Under the pieces are notes generated by a model. It was not told where the DNA came from and made no database searches. It saw only the letters and a list, made by a program, of their open reading frames with translations. From Paenibacillus zeisoli (GTDB lineage: Bacteria > Bacillota > Bacilli > Paenibacillales > Paenibacillaceae), in NCBI RefSeq assembly GCF_003994465.1, contig NZ_RZNX01000001.1, positions 1,186,915 to 1,250,914 of the forward strand: a stretch of 64,000 bases of DNA, given 5' to 3'. Positions 8,954 to 17,984 of the stretch are shown piece by piece (the first letter of the stretch is position 1; every line of letters starts with the position of its first letter). A program made the translations under genes and the position numbers.

Positions 8954-9793
8954 ATGAGAATAGGATTTATCGGAACAGGAAGTATGGGAAGTCTTCTAAT
9001 TGAGTCATTTCTACGTTCCGGAGCACTGCAACCTCGGCAGATTACGGCAAGCAGCCGTACATTAGCCAGAACTGAACGACTGTCGGCCAAATATCCGGGC
9101 CTAACGGCCGTGAGCAGTAATGTTCAGACTGTGTTCCAAAGCGATATTATATTTCTCTGTGTGAAACCCCTGGAGTTCCCGCATGTTCTCAGTGAAATTC
9201 AGGAAGCCTTAAACCCCGATCAAATTGTTGTATCCATAACTAGCCCGGTTCAGATCAGTCACCTCGAAGGCATTCTTCCATGCAAGGTAGCCAAAGTTGT
9301 ACCGAGTATCACCCACGCCGTTCTGAGCGGCGCTTCCCTTTGCATGTATGGCCAGCGTATTCTTCCGGAAGACAGGCTGCTGCTCGAACAGCTGGTCTCT
9401 TCGGTGGGCACCCCGGTGCTGATTGAAGAAGCCCATGTCCGGGCTGCTTCAGATATCTCAAGCTGTGGACCAGCCTTCCTCGCTTTTATTCTTGGACTAT
9501 GGGCAGATTCTGCAGCGGAGTTAACCGGACTTCATCGGGCAACGGCTGTACATCTAGGCGCAGAAATGCTGCTTGGTACAGGACGCCTTCTCACCGAGGG
9601 TGGCTTCTCACTGGAACAGCTTACCCAGCGAGTAGCCGTTCCCGGGGGAGTAACTGCGGAAGGCCTTTCCGTACTCAAGCAGCATTTAATTTCGGTATTC
9701 CCAGAACTAATTCAAGCCACTACACGTAAGCATGAACATGATTTGACTACACTCGATACAAGCTTTAGCCAGCTGGAAGAAAGAGATGACTAA
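8954..9793 (+). CDS. comER: ComER, pyrroline-5-carboxylate reductase-like protein
   Basis: Member of the ProC family: an N-terminal Rossmann fold with [12 protein letters not shown] for NAD(P) binding and the C-terminal dimerization helices with [20 protein letters not shown]. It is encoded divergently from comEA as comER is in Bacillus subtilis, where it is not essential for competence. Start: ATG at 8954, 9 bases after AAGGAGAG; an in-frame GTG at 8951 is the alternative. A small stem CCTTC/GAAGG overlaps the SD. The stop codon overlaps the leuS stop codon from the other strand by two bases. Confidence 0.88.
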   Translation: MRIGFIGTGSMGSLLIESFLRSGALQPRQITASSRTLARTERLSAKYPGLTAVSSNVQTVFQSDIIFLCVKPLEFPHVLSEIQEALNPDQIVVSITSPVQISHLEGILPCKVAKVVPSITHAVLSGASLCMYGQRILPEDRLLLEQLVSSVGTPVLIEEAHVRAASDISSCGPAFLAFILGLWADSAAELTGLHRATAVHLGAEMLLGTGRLLTEGGFSLEQLTQRVAVPGGVTAEGLSVLKQHLISVFPELIQATTRKHEHDLTTLDTSFSQLEERDD

Positions 9794-12231
9794 CCAACAA
9801 CAATATTTACAAGCTTGCCAGGTACGGCAATTACTTTACGAATCGTCTTGCCCTCGATTGCCTTCTTAACGTTCGGAAGCTCCATAGTGAACTCCTGCAT
9901 GGCAGCTTGATCCAAATCCTTGGCAATTTTAGCACGATCCACAATCTTGCCGTTCACCTGCACAACAATTTCCACCTCTGCGTCCACAGTCCAAGCCTCG
10001 TCATAGGACGGCCATGCCACATAAGTTACACTCTCTTCATGACCAAGACGCTGCCACAATTCCTCTGCAATATGCGGAGCAAGTGGGGATAACAGCTGTA
10101 CGAAATTAGCTGCCGCTTCTCTAGGGACTACATCTGTCTTGTAGGCTTCATTGATAAAAATCATCAGCTGGCTGATGGCGGTATTAAAGCGGAGTCCATC
10201 AAGGTCCTCTGTCACTTTCTTGATCGTCTTATGCCAAGTGCGTTTGAACTCCTCGCTACCTTCTCCGTCCACGATCTTTGAACTAACAGCGCCGTCCTCA
10301 CCGATGAACAAACGCCATACACGGGACAAGAATCGGTAGGTTCCTTCAACCCCGTTTGCGTTCCAAGGCTTGGTAGCTTCAAGCGGTCCCATGAACATCT
10401 CGTAAATACGAAGTGTGTCTGCCCCATATTCATTAACAATCTCATCCGGGTTAATGACGTTACCCCGGGATTTACTCATCTTCTCGTTGTTGGTTCCAAG
10501 TATCATCCCTTGGTTAACCAGCTTGTGGAAGGGTTCTTTCGTAGATACCACGCCAAGATCATAGAGAACTTTGTGCCAGAACCGGGCATACAGCAGGTGC
10601 AGAACAGCGTGCTCCGCGCCCCCGATGTACAGATCAACTGGCAGCCATTCCTTCTGTTTCTCTGGCGAGCACAGCTCCTTATCGTTGTGAGGATCTATGA
10701 ACCGGAGGTAATACCAGCAGCTTCCTGCCCACTGCGGCATGGTATTGGTCTCACGGCGTGCTGGCAGACCTGTCTCTGGATCTGTAGTATTCACCCATTC
10801 GGTCACATTGGCCAGTGGTGATTCTCCTGTTCCTGATGGCTTGATCTGCTCCACGTCAGGCAGAACAAGCGGAAGCTGATCCACAGGAACCGGCTTCATA
10901 GTTCCGTCTTCCAGATGCAGAATTGGAATTGGCTCACCCCAGTAGCGCTGACGGCTGAACAGCCAGTCACGCAGGCGGTAGGTGACTTTGCCTTTACCTT
11001 TACCCTGCTCTTCCAGCCATGAGATGGCTTTCTTGATCGCTTCTTCGTTATTCAGTCCGTTCAGGAAGTCGGAGTTGACATGCTCACCGTCACCGGCATA
11101 AGCTTCCTTGCTGACGTCCCCGCCTGACACCACTTCAAGAATAGGCAGATCAAATTGCTTCGCAAATTCATAGTCGCGCTCATCATGAGCCGGAACAGCC
11201 ATAATTGCACCTGTACCGTAACCAGCAAGTACATAGTCGGCAATCCAGATTGGCACCTTCGCACCATTGACTGGATTAATCGCATAAGCCCCTGTAAAGA
11301 CTCCTGTCTTCTCTTTTGCAAGATCTGTACGTTCCAGATCACTCTTGCGGGCAGCCTGCTCTTGGTAGGCCTTCACAGCCTCGCGGCGGTCATTAGTCGT
11401 AATCACCTCGACAAGGGCATGCTCAGGTGCAAGTACCGCATAGCTGGCCCCAAACAAAGTGTCAGGACGCGTCGTGAACACGGTCAAAGACTCGGTCTGG
11501 CCTTCAATTGTGAAATCAACTTCTGCACCTTCCGATTTACCGATCCAGTTGCGCTGCATGTCTTTAATGCTTTCTGACCAGTCAAGCTCCTCCAAATCTT
11601 CAAGCAAACGCTCAGCGTACTCAGTAATCTTAAGAACCCATTGACGCATCGGCTTGCGAATGACCGGGTGTCCACCACGTTCACTCAGCCCGTCGATGAC
11701 TTCTTCATTAGCCAGAACAGTTCCAAGTGCAGGGCACCAGTTCACGGGCACTTCTGCGACGTAAGCAAGTCCTTTGTTATACAGCTGGATGAAGATCCAC
11801 TGTGTCCATTTATAGTATTCAGGGTCCGTAGTGCTGATCTCCCGATCCCAATCGTAAGAGAAGCCAAGCGACTTAATTTGACGACGGAAGTTGTTGATAT
11901 TCTTCACTGTAATGTGACGAGGATGTTCACCCGTATCGAGCGCATGCTGCTCAGCAGGTAGACCAAAAGCATCCCAACCCATTGGATGAAGCACGTTATA
12001 TCCGCGCATCCGTTTGTAGCGGGAGACGATGTCTGTAGCCGTGTAGCCTTCTGGGTGACCTACGTGCAGGCCGGCACCTGATGGATAAGGGAACATATCG
12101 AGGGCATAGAACTTAGGTTTGCCTGCATCTTCCCTCGTCTTGAAAGTCTGGTGTTCATCCCAGTATGCCTGCCACTTAGGCTCAATTGCCTGTGGGTGAT
12201 AGACATGATTATTACCGTTCTTCTCTGTCAT
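9790..12231 (-). CDS. leuS: Leucyl-tRNA synthetase
   Basis: Class I aminoacyl-tRNA synthetase charging tRNA-Leu. About 813 residues, a usual bacterial length. The HIGH-type motif appears as GLHVGHPEG, the KMSKS motif as KMSKSRGN, and the editing domain lies between with [12 protein letters not shown] and [20 protein letters not shown] start at MTEKNGNN (12231), 10 bases after AAGGAGG; the longer reading from 12267 covers that SD. The gene is preceded by a leucine T-box leader and a clear promoter, so it is controlled by uncharged tRNA-Leu. Confidence 0.96.
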   Translation of the reverse strand: MTEKNGNNHVYHPQAIEPKWQAYWDEHQTFKTREDAGKPKFYALDMFPYPSGAGLHVGHPEGYTATDIVSRYKRMRGYNVLHPMGWDAFGLPAEQHALDTGEHPRHITVKNINNFRRQIKSLGFSYDWDREISTTDPEYYKWTQWIFIQLYNKGLAYVAEVPVNWCPALGTVLANEEVIDGLSERGGHPVIRKPMRQWVLKITEYAERLLEDLEELDWSESIKDMQRNWIGKSEGAEVDFTIEGQTESLTVFTTRPDTLFGASYAVLAPEHALVEVITTNDRREAVKAYQEQAARKSDLERTDLAKEKTGVFTGAYAINPVNGAKVPIWIADYVLAGYGTGAIMAVPAHDERDYEFAKQFDLPILEVVSGGDVSKEAYAGDGEHVNSDFLNGLNNEEAIKKAISWLEEQGKGKGKVTYRLRDWLFSRQRYWGEPIPILHLEDGTMKPVPVDQLPLVLPDVEQIKPSGTGESPLANVTEWVNTTDPETGLPARRETNTMPQWAGSCWYYLRFIDPHNDKELCSPEKQKEWLPVDLYIGGAEHAVLHLLYARFWHKVLYDLGVVSTKEPFHKLVNQGMILGTNNEKMSKSRGNVINPDEIVNEYGADTLRIYEMFMGPLEATKPWNANGVEGTYRFLSRVWRLFIGEDGAVSSKIVDGEGSEEFKRTWHKTIKKVTEDLDGLRFNTAISQLMIFINEAYKTDVVPREAAANFVQLLSPLAPHIAEELWQRLGHEESVTYVAWPSYDEAWTVDAEVEIVVQVNGKIVDRAKIAKDLDQAAMQEFTMELPNVKKAIEGKTIRKVIAVPGKLVNIVVG

Positions 12232-12301
12232 GAAATAAGATCCTCCTTGGATTACACATCTGTACATCTGAATTCAATTTCGGGTATTCAATAGTTAGTT
12301 A

Positions 12302-12612
12302 ATTTGTCACAAAAAAACCTCTCAGTCCATAGCGTTATTACCGCTAGGGACGAGAGGATTATTCCCGTGGTACCACCCTAGTTAGCGCGTCAACATGCTT
12401 TGTTCTGCGCTCACTTTAGCACCCTTAACGCGGGTGTAACGATGTATGTTCACCAGTATACCAGCATTAACCTGCCTGGTTCCCGGCTTGCATCATAACT
12501 CCGAGGCGAGTTCATTACAGTCTGGTCAACCGGTTCGCACCCCCACCGGCTCTCTGTGTGACTAGGTCTGAATTACTGGTCCTCATCATAGCTTAAGTAT
12601 CCAATTTTATTA
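12302..12612 (-). ncRNA. Leucine T-box leader of leuS
   Basis: Tandem sensing of uncharged tRNA by antitermination. On the minus strand the stem I apical part AGAGAGCCGGTGGGGG and a specifier region GAACTCGCC with CUC (Leu) at 12508-12510 are visible. The T-box core AGGGTGGTACCACGGG lies at 12365-12380, and the terminator stem CCTCTCGTCC / GGACTGAGAGG followed by seven T residues lies at about 12309-12355. The choice of a Leu codon in the specifier agrees with the downstream gene. Confidence 0.93.
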
Positions 12613-12618
12613 ACAATT

Positions 12619-12647
12619 ATTATATTCATATCTTCGCTTATAGTCAA
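12619..12647 (-). promoter_or_regulatory. Sigma-A promoter of the T-box/leuS unit
   Basis: TTGACT (12642-12647) and a perfect TATAAT (12619-12624) separated by 17 bases, with the predicted start near 12612 just before the T-box stem I. Confidence 0.85.
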
Positions 12648-12668
12648 TGCCAGGTGCCCACTTCTAGA

Positions 12669-12847
12669 CTTTAAATTGTCTTCTCGAACAGCTTGTTAGT
12701 CAAAATCATCAGTTCCTCTGATGAAGAGGTGATCTCCTCCATAATCGCTGACACTTCATGAGCCGTATTAGATATTTGCTTCGCTCTCTCTGAGAAGGTG
12801 CTCGTCATGACAAGAATCTCATTCGCACTCTGATATAATTTGCAGTT
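12669..12847 (-). pseudogene. Remnant of a methyl-accepting chemotaxis protein C-terminus
   Basis: An open frame of about 60 codons on the minus strand ends in a TAA at 12669-12671. It encodes a helical tail, including the segment ANEILVMTSTFSERAKQISN and then HEVSAIMEEITSSSEELMIL, which is the coiled-coil pattern of the receptor signalling domain C-terminal half. An in-frame stop lies just upstream and I see no start codon with an SD, so this is a decayed 3' end rather than a gene. It abuts the leuS promoter. It is too short to be called as an ORF. Confidence 0.6.
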
Positions 12848-13032
12848 AACACCCCTTTGTGCCTAAGTTCTGCTGTTAACTTCATCCCTGAAAATAAGGT
12901 AAACTTTGTTACTAATATCCTAATTAACTATTTACCTATCTAAAATATAAGGTTTTAGACGCAAATGAGTTCATTTCATGAATTTCTTTGACTTTTGTTA
13001 ACTTCAGGTAAATTTATCTTTGAGGAAATGCT

Positions 13033-13060
13033 TTGACAAGTCGGGAAGAACAAATATAAT
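13033..13060 (+). promoter_or_regulatory. Promoter giving a leaderless ArsR transcript
   Basis: Consensus TTGACA (13033-13038) and TATAAT (13055-13060) with a 16-base spacer. The ArsR ATG begins 7 bases after the -10 box, where transcription should start. The 180 bases to the left (12850-13030) are AT-rich and show no gene. Confidence 0.8.
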
Positions 13061-13066
13061 GAAGCC

Positions 13067-13378
13067 ATGGATTACTTGACTATTTTTAAAGCTCTAGCGA
13101 ACGAAACCCGGCTGCAGATTTTACTGTGGCTTAAAGAACCGGAGATGAATTTCCCCAGTGCGGTTCCCCTCGCAGATGAGCACGATTTCAAAGATGCGAT
13201 CTGTGTTGGCAAAATTCAGGAGAAGGCGGGCATGTCCCAGTCCACGACGTCACAATACTTGTCTCTGCTTCAACGTTCAGGTCTGCTGGAAGCTAGACGC
13301 ATAGGCCAATGGACGTATTACCGCAGGAATGAAGACACCATTCAGCAATTAGCCAAGTATATTGGAAAGGAGCTCTAA
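13067..13378 (+). CDS. ArsR-family winged-helix regulator
   Basis: A 103-residue repressor-type DNA-binding protein. The N-terminal helix IFKALANETRLQILLWL and the recognition region SQSTTSQYLSLLQRSGLLEARRIGQWTYYRR are the hallmarks of ArsR/SmtB winged helices. There is an unusual insertion after the first helix (PSAVPLADEHDFKDAICVGKIQ). No typical CxC metal site is visible; one cysteine precedes the HTH. The start is forced: an in-frame stop at 13034-13036 and no other start codon before 13067. No SD is present, and the promoter puts +1 at the ATG, so the mRNA should be leaderless. A perfect terminator follows at once. The target genes are unknown. Confidence 0.87.
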   Translation: MDYLTIFKALANETRLQILLWLKEPEMNFPSAVPLADEHDFKDAICVGKIQEKAGMSQSTTSQYLSLLQRSGLLEARRIGQWTYYRRNEDTIQQLAKYIGKEL

Positions 13379-13420
13379 ACAAACAGCCGGTCATCCTCGG
13401 GATGACCGGCTGTTTGTTTA
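13376..13420. terminator. Bidirectional terminator between the ArsR and YqeM genes
   Basis: A 21-base perfect inverted repeat, TAAACAAACAGCCGGTCATC and its mirror around a three-base loop, with A/T-rich flanks that give T runs on both strands. Confidence 0.9.
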
Positions 13421-13426
13421 ATTAAT

Positions 13427-14200
13427 TTATTTTACCGCCACATAGAAAAGTCTGGCCGCATCATTACCAGCTTCAACCCATTCGAAGTCAGCATAACAGT
13501 TCACCTGTGAAAAACCGCATTTCGTAAGCTCTATGCTGATCCAATCGGGATCATAAGCACGCTGAATATGCGTCTCTTCAAATCTGCGATACATATCGGA
13601 GCCCTGCTCCTGTTCCCGCGCAAATATCGTCAGATGATGCTCAATCTCATTTCGGTATGCATCTCTCTCACACGTCCAAATATATGAGACGGACTTCTCG
13701 TCCCAAATGAACGGCTGATCTTCCTCATACCGCTTCAAGGTGTTCGGATGATGAACGTCAAAGAGAAAAGTTCCACCTGGTTTCAGTCCCTCAAATGTAC
13801 GTTTAAATGTCCTGGTGAGATCCTCCGGCTCCAGCAAATAATTGATACAGTCACAGAAGGAGATTACGGAGTCGACGGGCTCTGGCATCTCCCACTCTCT
13901 CATATCCTGCTGAACCCAGCGCACGGATCCATCCCGGAACAGTCTGTTACCGCGCGGGGTCTGCTCCATCTTGCGCCTGGCTACCGCCAACATATCCGGA
14001 GACAAGTCCATGCCCGTTACTTCAAAACCTGAGTTAACAAGCGGAATGGTTATGCTTCCGGTTCCACAGCCAAGCTCGACCACCGTCTTGGGCATCCCCA
14101 GCTTATCCCAAGCGGTTCTTGCGAACCGAATCCAGTCAGGGTAGGGCATGTCTTCCATTAATTCATCATAAACATACGCGAATTTGCGATATGAAGCCAT
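13427..14200 (-). CDS. SAM-dependent methyltransferase YqeM
   Basis: Class I methyltransferase of 257 residues. Motif I reads VVELGCGTGSITIPL, followed by an acidic loop VTGMDLSPDMLAVA and DSVISFCDCINYL. The substrate is not known for the family. It is the last gene of the yqe operon, which in Bacillus subtilis also ends with yqeM. Only a weak SD is visible (GAAAGCGGTG). It ends at the shared terminator. Confidence 0.87.
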   Translation of the reverse strand: MASYRKFAYVYDELMEDMPYPDWIRFARTAWDKLGMPKTVVELGCGTGSITIPLVNSGFEVTGMDLSPDMLAVARRKMEQTPRGNRLFRDGSVRWVQQDMREWEMPEPVDSVISFCDCINYLLEPEDLTRTFKRTFEGLKPGGTFLFDVHHPNTLKRYEEDQPFIWDEKSVSYIWTCERDAYRNEIEHHLTIFAREQEQGSDMYRRFEETHIQRAYDPDWISIELTKCGFSQVNCYADFEWVEAGNDAARLFYVAVK

Positions 14201-14226
14201 CCATCAACACCGCTTTCCATAGAAGC

Positions 14227-15144
14227 TTAGGCTAGTCCGTCTCCGTCACTTGTGTCATTAGCTGCAGTTTCCTTGATGAGATAAGTCCAGTTCTCTTCCT
14301 GACGGATCTTTCCTTCTTTCATCAGCTTGCCCATGGCGCGTTTGAATGCAGACTTGCTAATTCCGAAACGCTGCTTGATGACATCCGGCGGGGTGGCATC
14401 CGAGTAAGGCATACCGCCGCCTGGCCGACTCTCCAAATATTCTAAAATTCGGTCGGCATCCTCATTGCGGCCGATTTCCTTGCGCGGAGCCATAGACAGG
14501 TTAACCCGTCCATCCTCCCGAATATGTGCCACTCGCACGTTCACACGCTCCCCAAGACGCAGCAGCCTGCTGCGCTCAGAAGAGTGGATCATCCCGATCG
14601 CGCCAAATCCAAGCACACCACCCTGAACAACGACAAAGGTTCCCATTTGCAGCGGCTTGTAGACTATAGCTTCCAGCCATTGATTATTCCAAGTCGTAGG
14701 GGCGTGGAAAGCCAGCGGAGCAAGCTCCTGCTCACCGGCCAGCTTTGCCTTGAGTCTGCCTTGTTTGTCATGCTCCATGATTACGTATACCTGATCTCCT
14801 ACCTGCGGATGAAGCTCTTTAAGCTCCGGCAGCTCCCGGATCGGCAGCAGCAGCTGCCTGCCTAGTCCCATCTCTAGAAAACAACCCAGCCTCGGATGAA
14901 CATCGGCTACTTCAAGCAAAGCCAGTTCTCCAAGTGTCAGGTAAGGCGTCTTCATTGTGGCAGCAAGCCGATCCTCCGTATCATAGAACAGGAATACATC
15001 AACGGTATCCCCTGGCTCAACCTTGCGGGTCAGCTCTGTGTAATGCAGCAGAACATCCTCAGAACCATAACTTAGAAAGAAACCGTAGGGCGAGACCTCC
15101 CTGTCAATCATCAGAGAGACAATCGTACCCGCAATCAGACTCAT
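14227..15144 (-). CDS. cvfB: S1 RNA-binding domain protein, CvfB/YitL type
   Basis: About 305 residues with tandem S1-like OB folds and a C-terminal winged helix (PDVIKQRFGISKSAFKRAMGKLMKEGKIRQE), the CvfB domain order. Staphylococcus CvfB affects virulence gene expression and binds RNA. I start at MSLIAG (15144): its ATG overlaps the rsfS stop codon (ATGA) with GGTGGAGA upstream, whereas the longer form from 15174 would overlap rsfS by over 30 bases. In Bacillus subtilis yitL lies elsewhere, so its place between rsfS and yqeM is a lineage feature. Confidence 0.85.
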   Translation of the reverse strand: MSLIAGTIVSLMIDREVSPYGFFLSYGSEDVLLHYTELTRKVEPGDTVDVFLFYDTEDRLAATMKTPYLTLGELALLEVADVHPRLGCFLEMGLGRQLLLPIRELPELKELHPQVGDQVYVIMEHDKQGRLKAKLAGEQELAPLAFHAPTTWNNQWLEAIVYKPLQMGTFVVVQGGVLGFGAIGMIHSSERSRLLRLGERVNVRVAHIREDGRVNLSMAPRKEIGRNEDADRILEYLESRPGGGMPYSDATPPDVIKQRFGISKSAFKRAMGKLMKEGKIRQEENWTYLIKETAANDTSDGDGLA

Positions 15145-15488
15145 ACCGTCTCCACCACTTTGGCATCTGACCACAGACGCTCTATATTATAATATTCACG
15201 TTCATCGCGGTGGAAGATGTGTACGACCACATCACCAAGATCCATCAGTACCCAGCGAGCTGAATCCATGCCTTCAATTCCACGAATCGTTGTCCCCGCT
15301 TCTTGAGCGCGTTTGCGAATCTCTGTTGCGATAGATTGAACCTGAGTATCCGAATTCCCGTGACAAATGACGAAATAGTCTGCAATCATGGAAATCCCCT
15401 TCAGATCCAGCGCTACGATGTTGGCTGCCTTCTTGTCATCAGCGGCCTCTATAGTTATGTTAAGCAGTTCGTTTGGACTTACTGTCAT
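15141..15488 (-). CDS. rsfS: Ribosomal silencing factor RsfS
   Basis: A 115-residue protein that binds uL14 on the 50S subunit and blocks subunit joining when nutrients are low. The conserved core KGISMIADYFVICHGNSDTQ and MDSARWVLMDLGDVVVHIFH is intact. The ATG follows AGGAGG by 7 bases. It is translationally coupled to the downstream S1 protein. Confidence 0.95.
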   Translation of the reverse strand: MTVSPNELLNITIEAADDKKAANIVALDLKGISMIADYFVICHGNSDTQVQSIATEIRKRAQEAGTTIRGIEGMDSARWVLMDLGDVVVHIFHRDEREYYNIERLWSDAKVVETV

Positions 15489-15531
15489 TCATTTACCTCC
15501 TAATAGTAAAAGTGAGCTTCGTCTCTAATCT

Positions 15532-16101
15532 TCACTTGATTTGCCGAATCAGATCGTTACGCGAAAGAACAGTAAGCGGATAGATCACTTTTCTCTTCTC
15601 AAGCAAAAAATGGATCGTTGAATCCAGTCCGGCGATCAGCCCTTCTTCAAGGCTATGATTCGCCAGTTTCCTTATATTATTCACACCCGGAAAATCCCTA
15701 CCGGGTTCAATATAATCAGCCAGACAAATCACCTTATCCAGCATGGTCATGCCAATTCGGCCAGATGTATGATAGCGAATCGCATCCAGAATTTCTTCGT
15801 CTTCAATCCCGTAGTCCCGCTTAGCAACAAATGCCCCTACCTCAGCATGCCACAGCTGCTTGTCATTTCCAAGCAGGTCCTGGTTCAAATGATTCTCACG
15901 AATCACCTGCTCCTGCTGATCAATAGGCCAGAACTTGGCCACATCGTGCATAAGCGCCGCCAGATCCGCCTTCTGCGGATCGGCTCCATACCGCTTAGCT
16001 AGTTCAACAGCAGATTTCATTACGCCTTCCGTGTGCTTCCAGCGCTTCTCCGGCATTTGCCCGGATACCGCCTTGATCAATTCATCCCGGCTGTACCGCA
16101 T
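15532..16101 (-). CDS. yqeK: HD-domain hydrolase YqeK
   Basis: Hydrolase of 189 residues of the YqeK family, reported to split diadenosine tetraphosphate symmetrically. HD metal ligands are seen in KHTEGVMKSAVELAKRYG, LAALMHDVAKFW and AVRYHTSGR-like segments (here DAIRYHTSGRIGMT). It overlaps the nadD 3' end by 20 bases; start ATG at 16101 with AAGGAG 8 bases upstream. Confidence 0.92.
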   Translation of the reverse strand: MRYSRDELIKAVSGQMPEKRWKHTEGVMKSAVELAKRYGADPQKADLAALMHDVAKFWPIDQQEQVIRENHLNQDLLGNDKQLWHAEVGAFVAKRDYGIEDEEILDAIRYHTSGRIGMTMLDKVICLADYIEPGRDFPGVNNIRKLANHSLEEGLIAGLDSTIHFLLEKRKVIYPLTVLSRNDLIRQIK

Positions 16102-16678
16102 AGATTCCGCTCCTTATCATGTATTCATATACACTTTCAGGTACCATATAGCGAACCGACTGCCCTTTGGCCATTCGTCTACGGATCAGACTAGAAGAGA
16201 TATCCACAAGCGGCATCTCGGCAAGAAGCACCGCATCTTCTATAAACTGCGGCAGCGTATCCAGATCAAGCATACTCCCCGGTCTCTGGAGGCCGATGAA
16301 TTTGACCATGTGCACTAAATCTTCAATGCCTTCCCATTTCGGGAGATAGTTAATCATATCCGCACCGATGATGAAATAAAACTCGATATCCGGATGCTGC
16401 CCCTTCAATTCCTTCATGGTGTCGATCGTATAAGATATCCCGCCGCGTACAAGCTCAATATCCAGCGGCTTGAAAGCCGGATTGCCTTCGATCGCTTCGG
16501 CTACCATTTCAAGCCTCATTTGACCGCTCACCCCGGCCTGCCGTTTATGCGGCGGAAGATGAGAGGGCATGAACCAGACCTCTTCAAGTCCGAACTGGTC
16601 TCTGGCCGCTTCGGCGACGAGCAGATGGCCGACATGAATCGGATCGAACGCTCCGCCCATGATTCCGATTTTTCTCAT
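16082..16678 (-). CDS. nadD: Nicotinate-nucleotide adenylyltransferase
   Basis: Makes deamido-NAD from nicotinate mononucleotide and ATP in NAD synthesis. 198 residues. The nucleotidyltransferase signature GGAFDPIHVGHL and the C-terminal SSSLIRRRMAKG motif (ISSTxIR type) are both present. SD GGAAGGATGG lies before the ATG. It overlaps yqeK. Confidence 0.95.
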   Translation of the reverse strand: MRKIGIMGGAFDPIHVGHLLVAEAARDQFGLEEVWFMPSHLPPHKRQAGVSGQMRLEMVAEAIEGNPAFKPLDIELVRGGISYTIDTMKELKGQHPDIEFYFIIGADMINYLPKWEGIEDLVHMVKFIGLQRPGSMLDLDTLPQFIEDAVLLAEMPLVDISSSLIRRRMAKGQSVRYMVPESVYEYMIRSGIYAVQPG

Positions 16679-16698
16679 GATCCAACCATCCTTCCGAA

Positions 16699-16995
16699 TT
16701 AATTCTTAGGAAGCTCGATTTGCTTATTCTCCTTGGACTCTTTGTAGAGAACAATAGTCCTTCCGATGACTTGGACCAGCTCAGCACCTGAATCTGCTGC
16801 CAGCTCTTCACCAATCTGCTTAGGGTCATCCAGACAATTGTTCAGGACGGATAATTTAATCAGCTCCCGAGTTTCGATCGCATCGGTAATATGGCGGATA
16901 ATTTGTTCATTGGTACCGCCTTTTCCAACTTGGAATATGGGCTGCAAGTGGTGCGCTTGACTGCGCAAAAAACGTTTTTGTTTGCCTGTAAGCAT
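16699..16995 (-). CDS. yhbY: CRM-domain ribosome assembly protein YhbY (YqeI)
   Basis: A 98-residue RNA-binding protein with a single CRM domain. The start MLTGKQKRFLRSQAHHLQPI and the core FQVGKGGTNEQII (GxxG loop) fit YhbY, which associates with pre-50S particles. It is encoded between aroE and nadD as in other Bacilli. Confidence 0.94.
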   Translation of the reverse strand: MLTGKQKRFLRSQAHHLQPIFQVGKGGTNEQIIRHITDAIETRELIKLSVLNNCLDDPKQIGEELAADSGAELVQVIGRTIVLYKESKENKQIELPKN

Positions 16996-17052
16996 GTGTT
17001 GTTCTAACTCCTTAGATGGCCGCTACTCTTGGCCAATATTCATATTCTGTAT

Positions 17053-17919
17053 TTAAAGTATACCCTGTAAGCTGCGAAGTACCGCTTCCCTCATCACACC
17101 GACCGGAGCTTCACAGCCTGTCCAATATTCAAAAGCATACGCGCCTTGATAGATGAACATGCCTAGTCCGCCATGTGTACGGCAGCCTTTGATCTCACCC
17201 TGGCGAAGAAGTTCGGTCTGCAGCGGATTGTAAATGAGATCACTTACGACAATTCCCTCCGGTATCCATTCCGGATTTATCGGAATCTCACTTACGGCCG
17301 GATGCATGCCGACCGAGGTTGTATTGATCAGCACATCTGCATTCTTCACCGCAGCGGCAATGTCGTCATTCCCGCATCCCGTCAAATGCCCGAGACCCGA
17401 CCATTCCTCGGCAAGCTGTTTGGCTTTGTCCGGTGTGCGGTTCGCCACAATAATCTGTGCTGGCGATTCTTGTAGAAGTGCATAAATAATCCCTCTAGCA
17501 GCGCCTCCAGCTCCAAGGACAAGGATCGTCTTCCCCTTCAAATCAGGCACAGCCTCTTCCTTCAATGACCGTACATAACCAATTCCGTCCGTATTGTAGC
17601 CTGTAAGTACACCGTTATGGTTAACGATTGTATTTACCGCACCGATGAGGCGCGCTCCTTCATCCAGTTCATCCAGCAGGTCCATCACGCTCACTTTATG
17701 CGGAACCGTAACATTCACCCCGCGAAAGCCAAGCGCTCTTACTCCCTCAACTGCCTGCGCCAAACGGTCAGGCTTAACATGCAGAGGCACATAGCTCCCC
17801 GGCAAAGACACAGCGCGCAGAGCCGCCTCATGCATTACGGGAGATTTGGAATGTGCAATGGGATCTCCCATAACACCTAATAATAGCGGTCCTGAAGAAT
17901 GGCTAATCTCCTTGCCCAT
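17053..17919 (-). CDS. aroE: Shikimate dehydrogenase
   Basis: NADPH-dependent reduction of 3-dehydroshikimate in aromatic amino acid synthesis. 288 residues from MGKEISHS. The shikimate-binding region GVMGDPIAHSKSPVMHEAAL, the catalytic lysine in NVTVPHKVSVMDLLDE and the nucleotide-binding loop VLGAGGAARGI are visible. I start at 17919, 7 bases after GGGGAGG, rather than at the longer ORF start at 17976. Confidence 0.94.
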   Translation of the reverse strand: MGKEISHSSGPLLLGVMGDPIAHSKSPVMHEAALRAVSLPGSYVPLHVKPDRLAQAVEGVRALGFRGVNVTVPHKVSVMDLLDELDEGARLIGAVNTIVNHNGVLTGYNTDGIGYVRSLKEEAVPDLKGKTILVLGAGGAARGIIYALLQESPAQIIVANRTPDKAKQLAEEWSGLGHLTGCGNDDIAAAVKNADVLINTTSVGMHPAVSEIPINPEWIPEGIVVSDLIYNPLQTELLRQGEIKGCRTHGGLGMFIYQGAYAFEYWTGCEAPVGVMREAVLRSLQGIL

Positions 17920-17984
17920 TAGGCAACCTCCCCACTTCACATGGATTGAACTCAGGTTCACTCCATGTAACATCATTGCTAATT

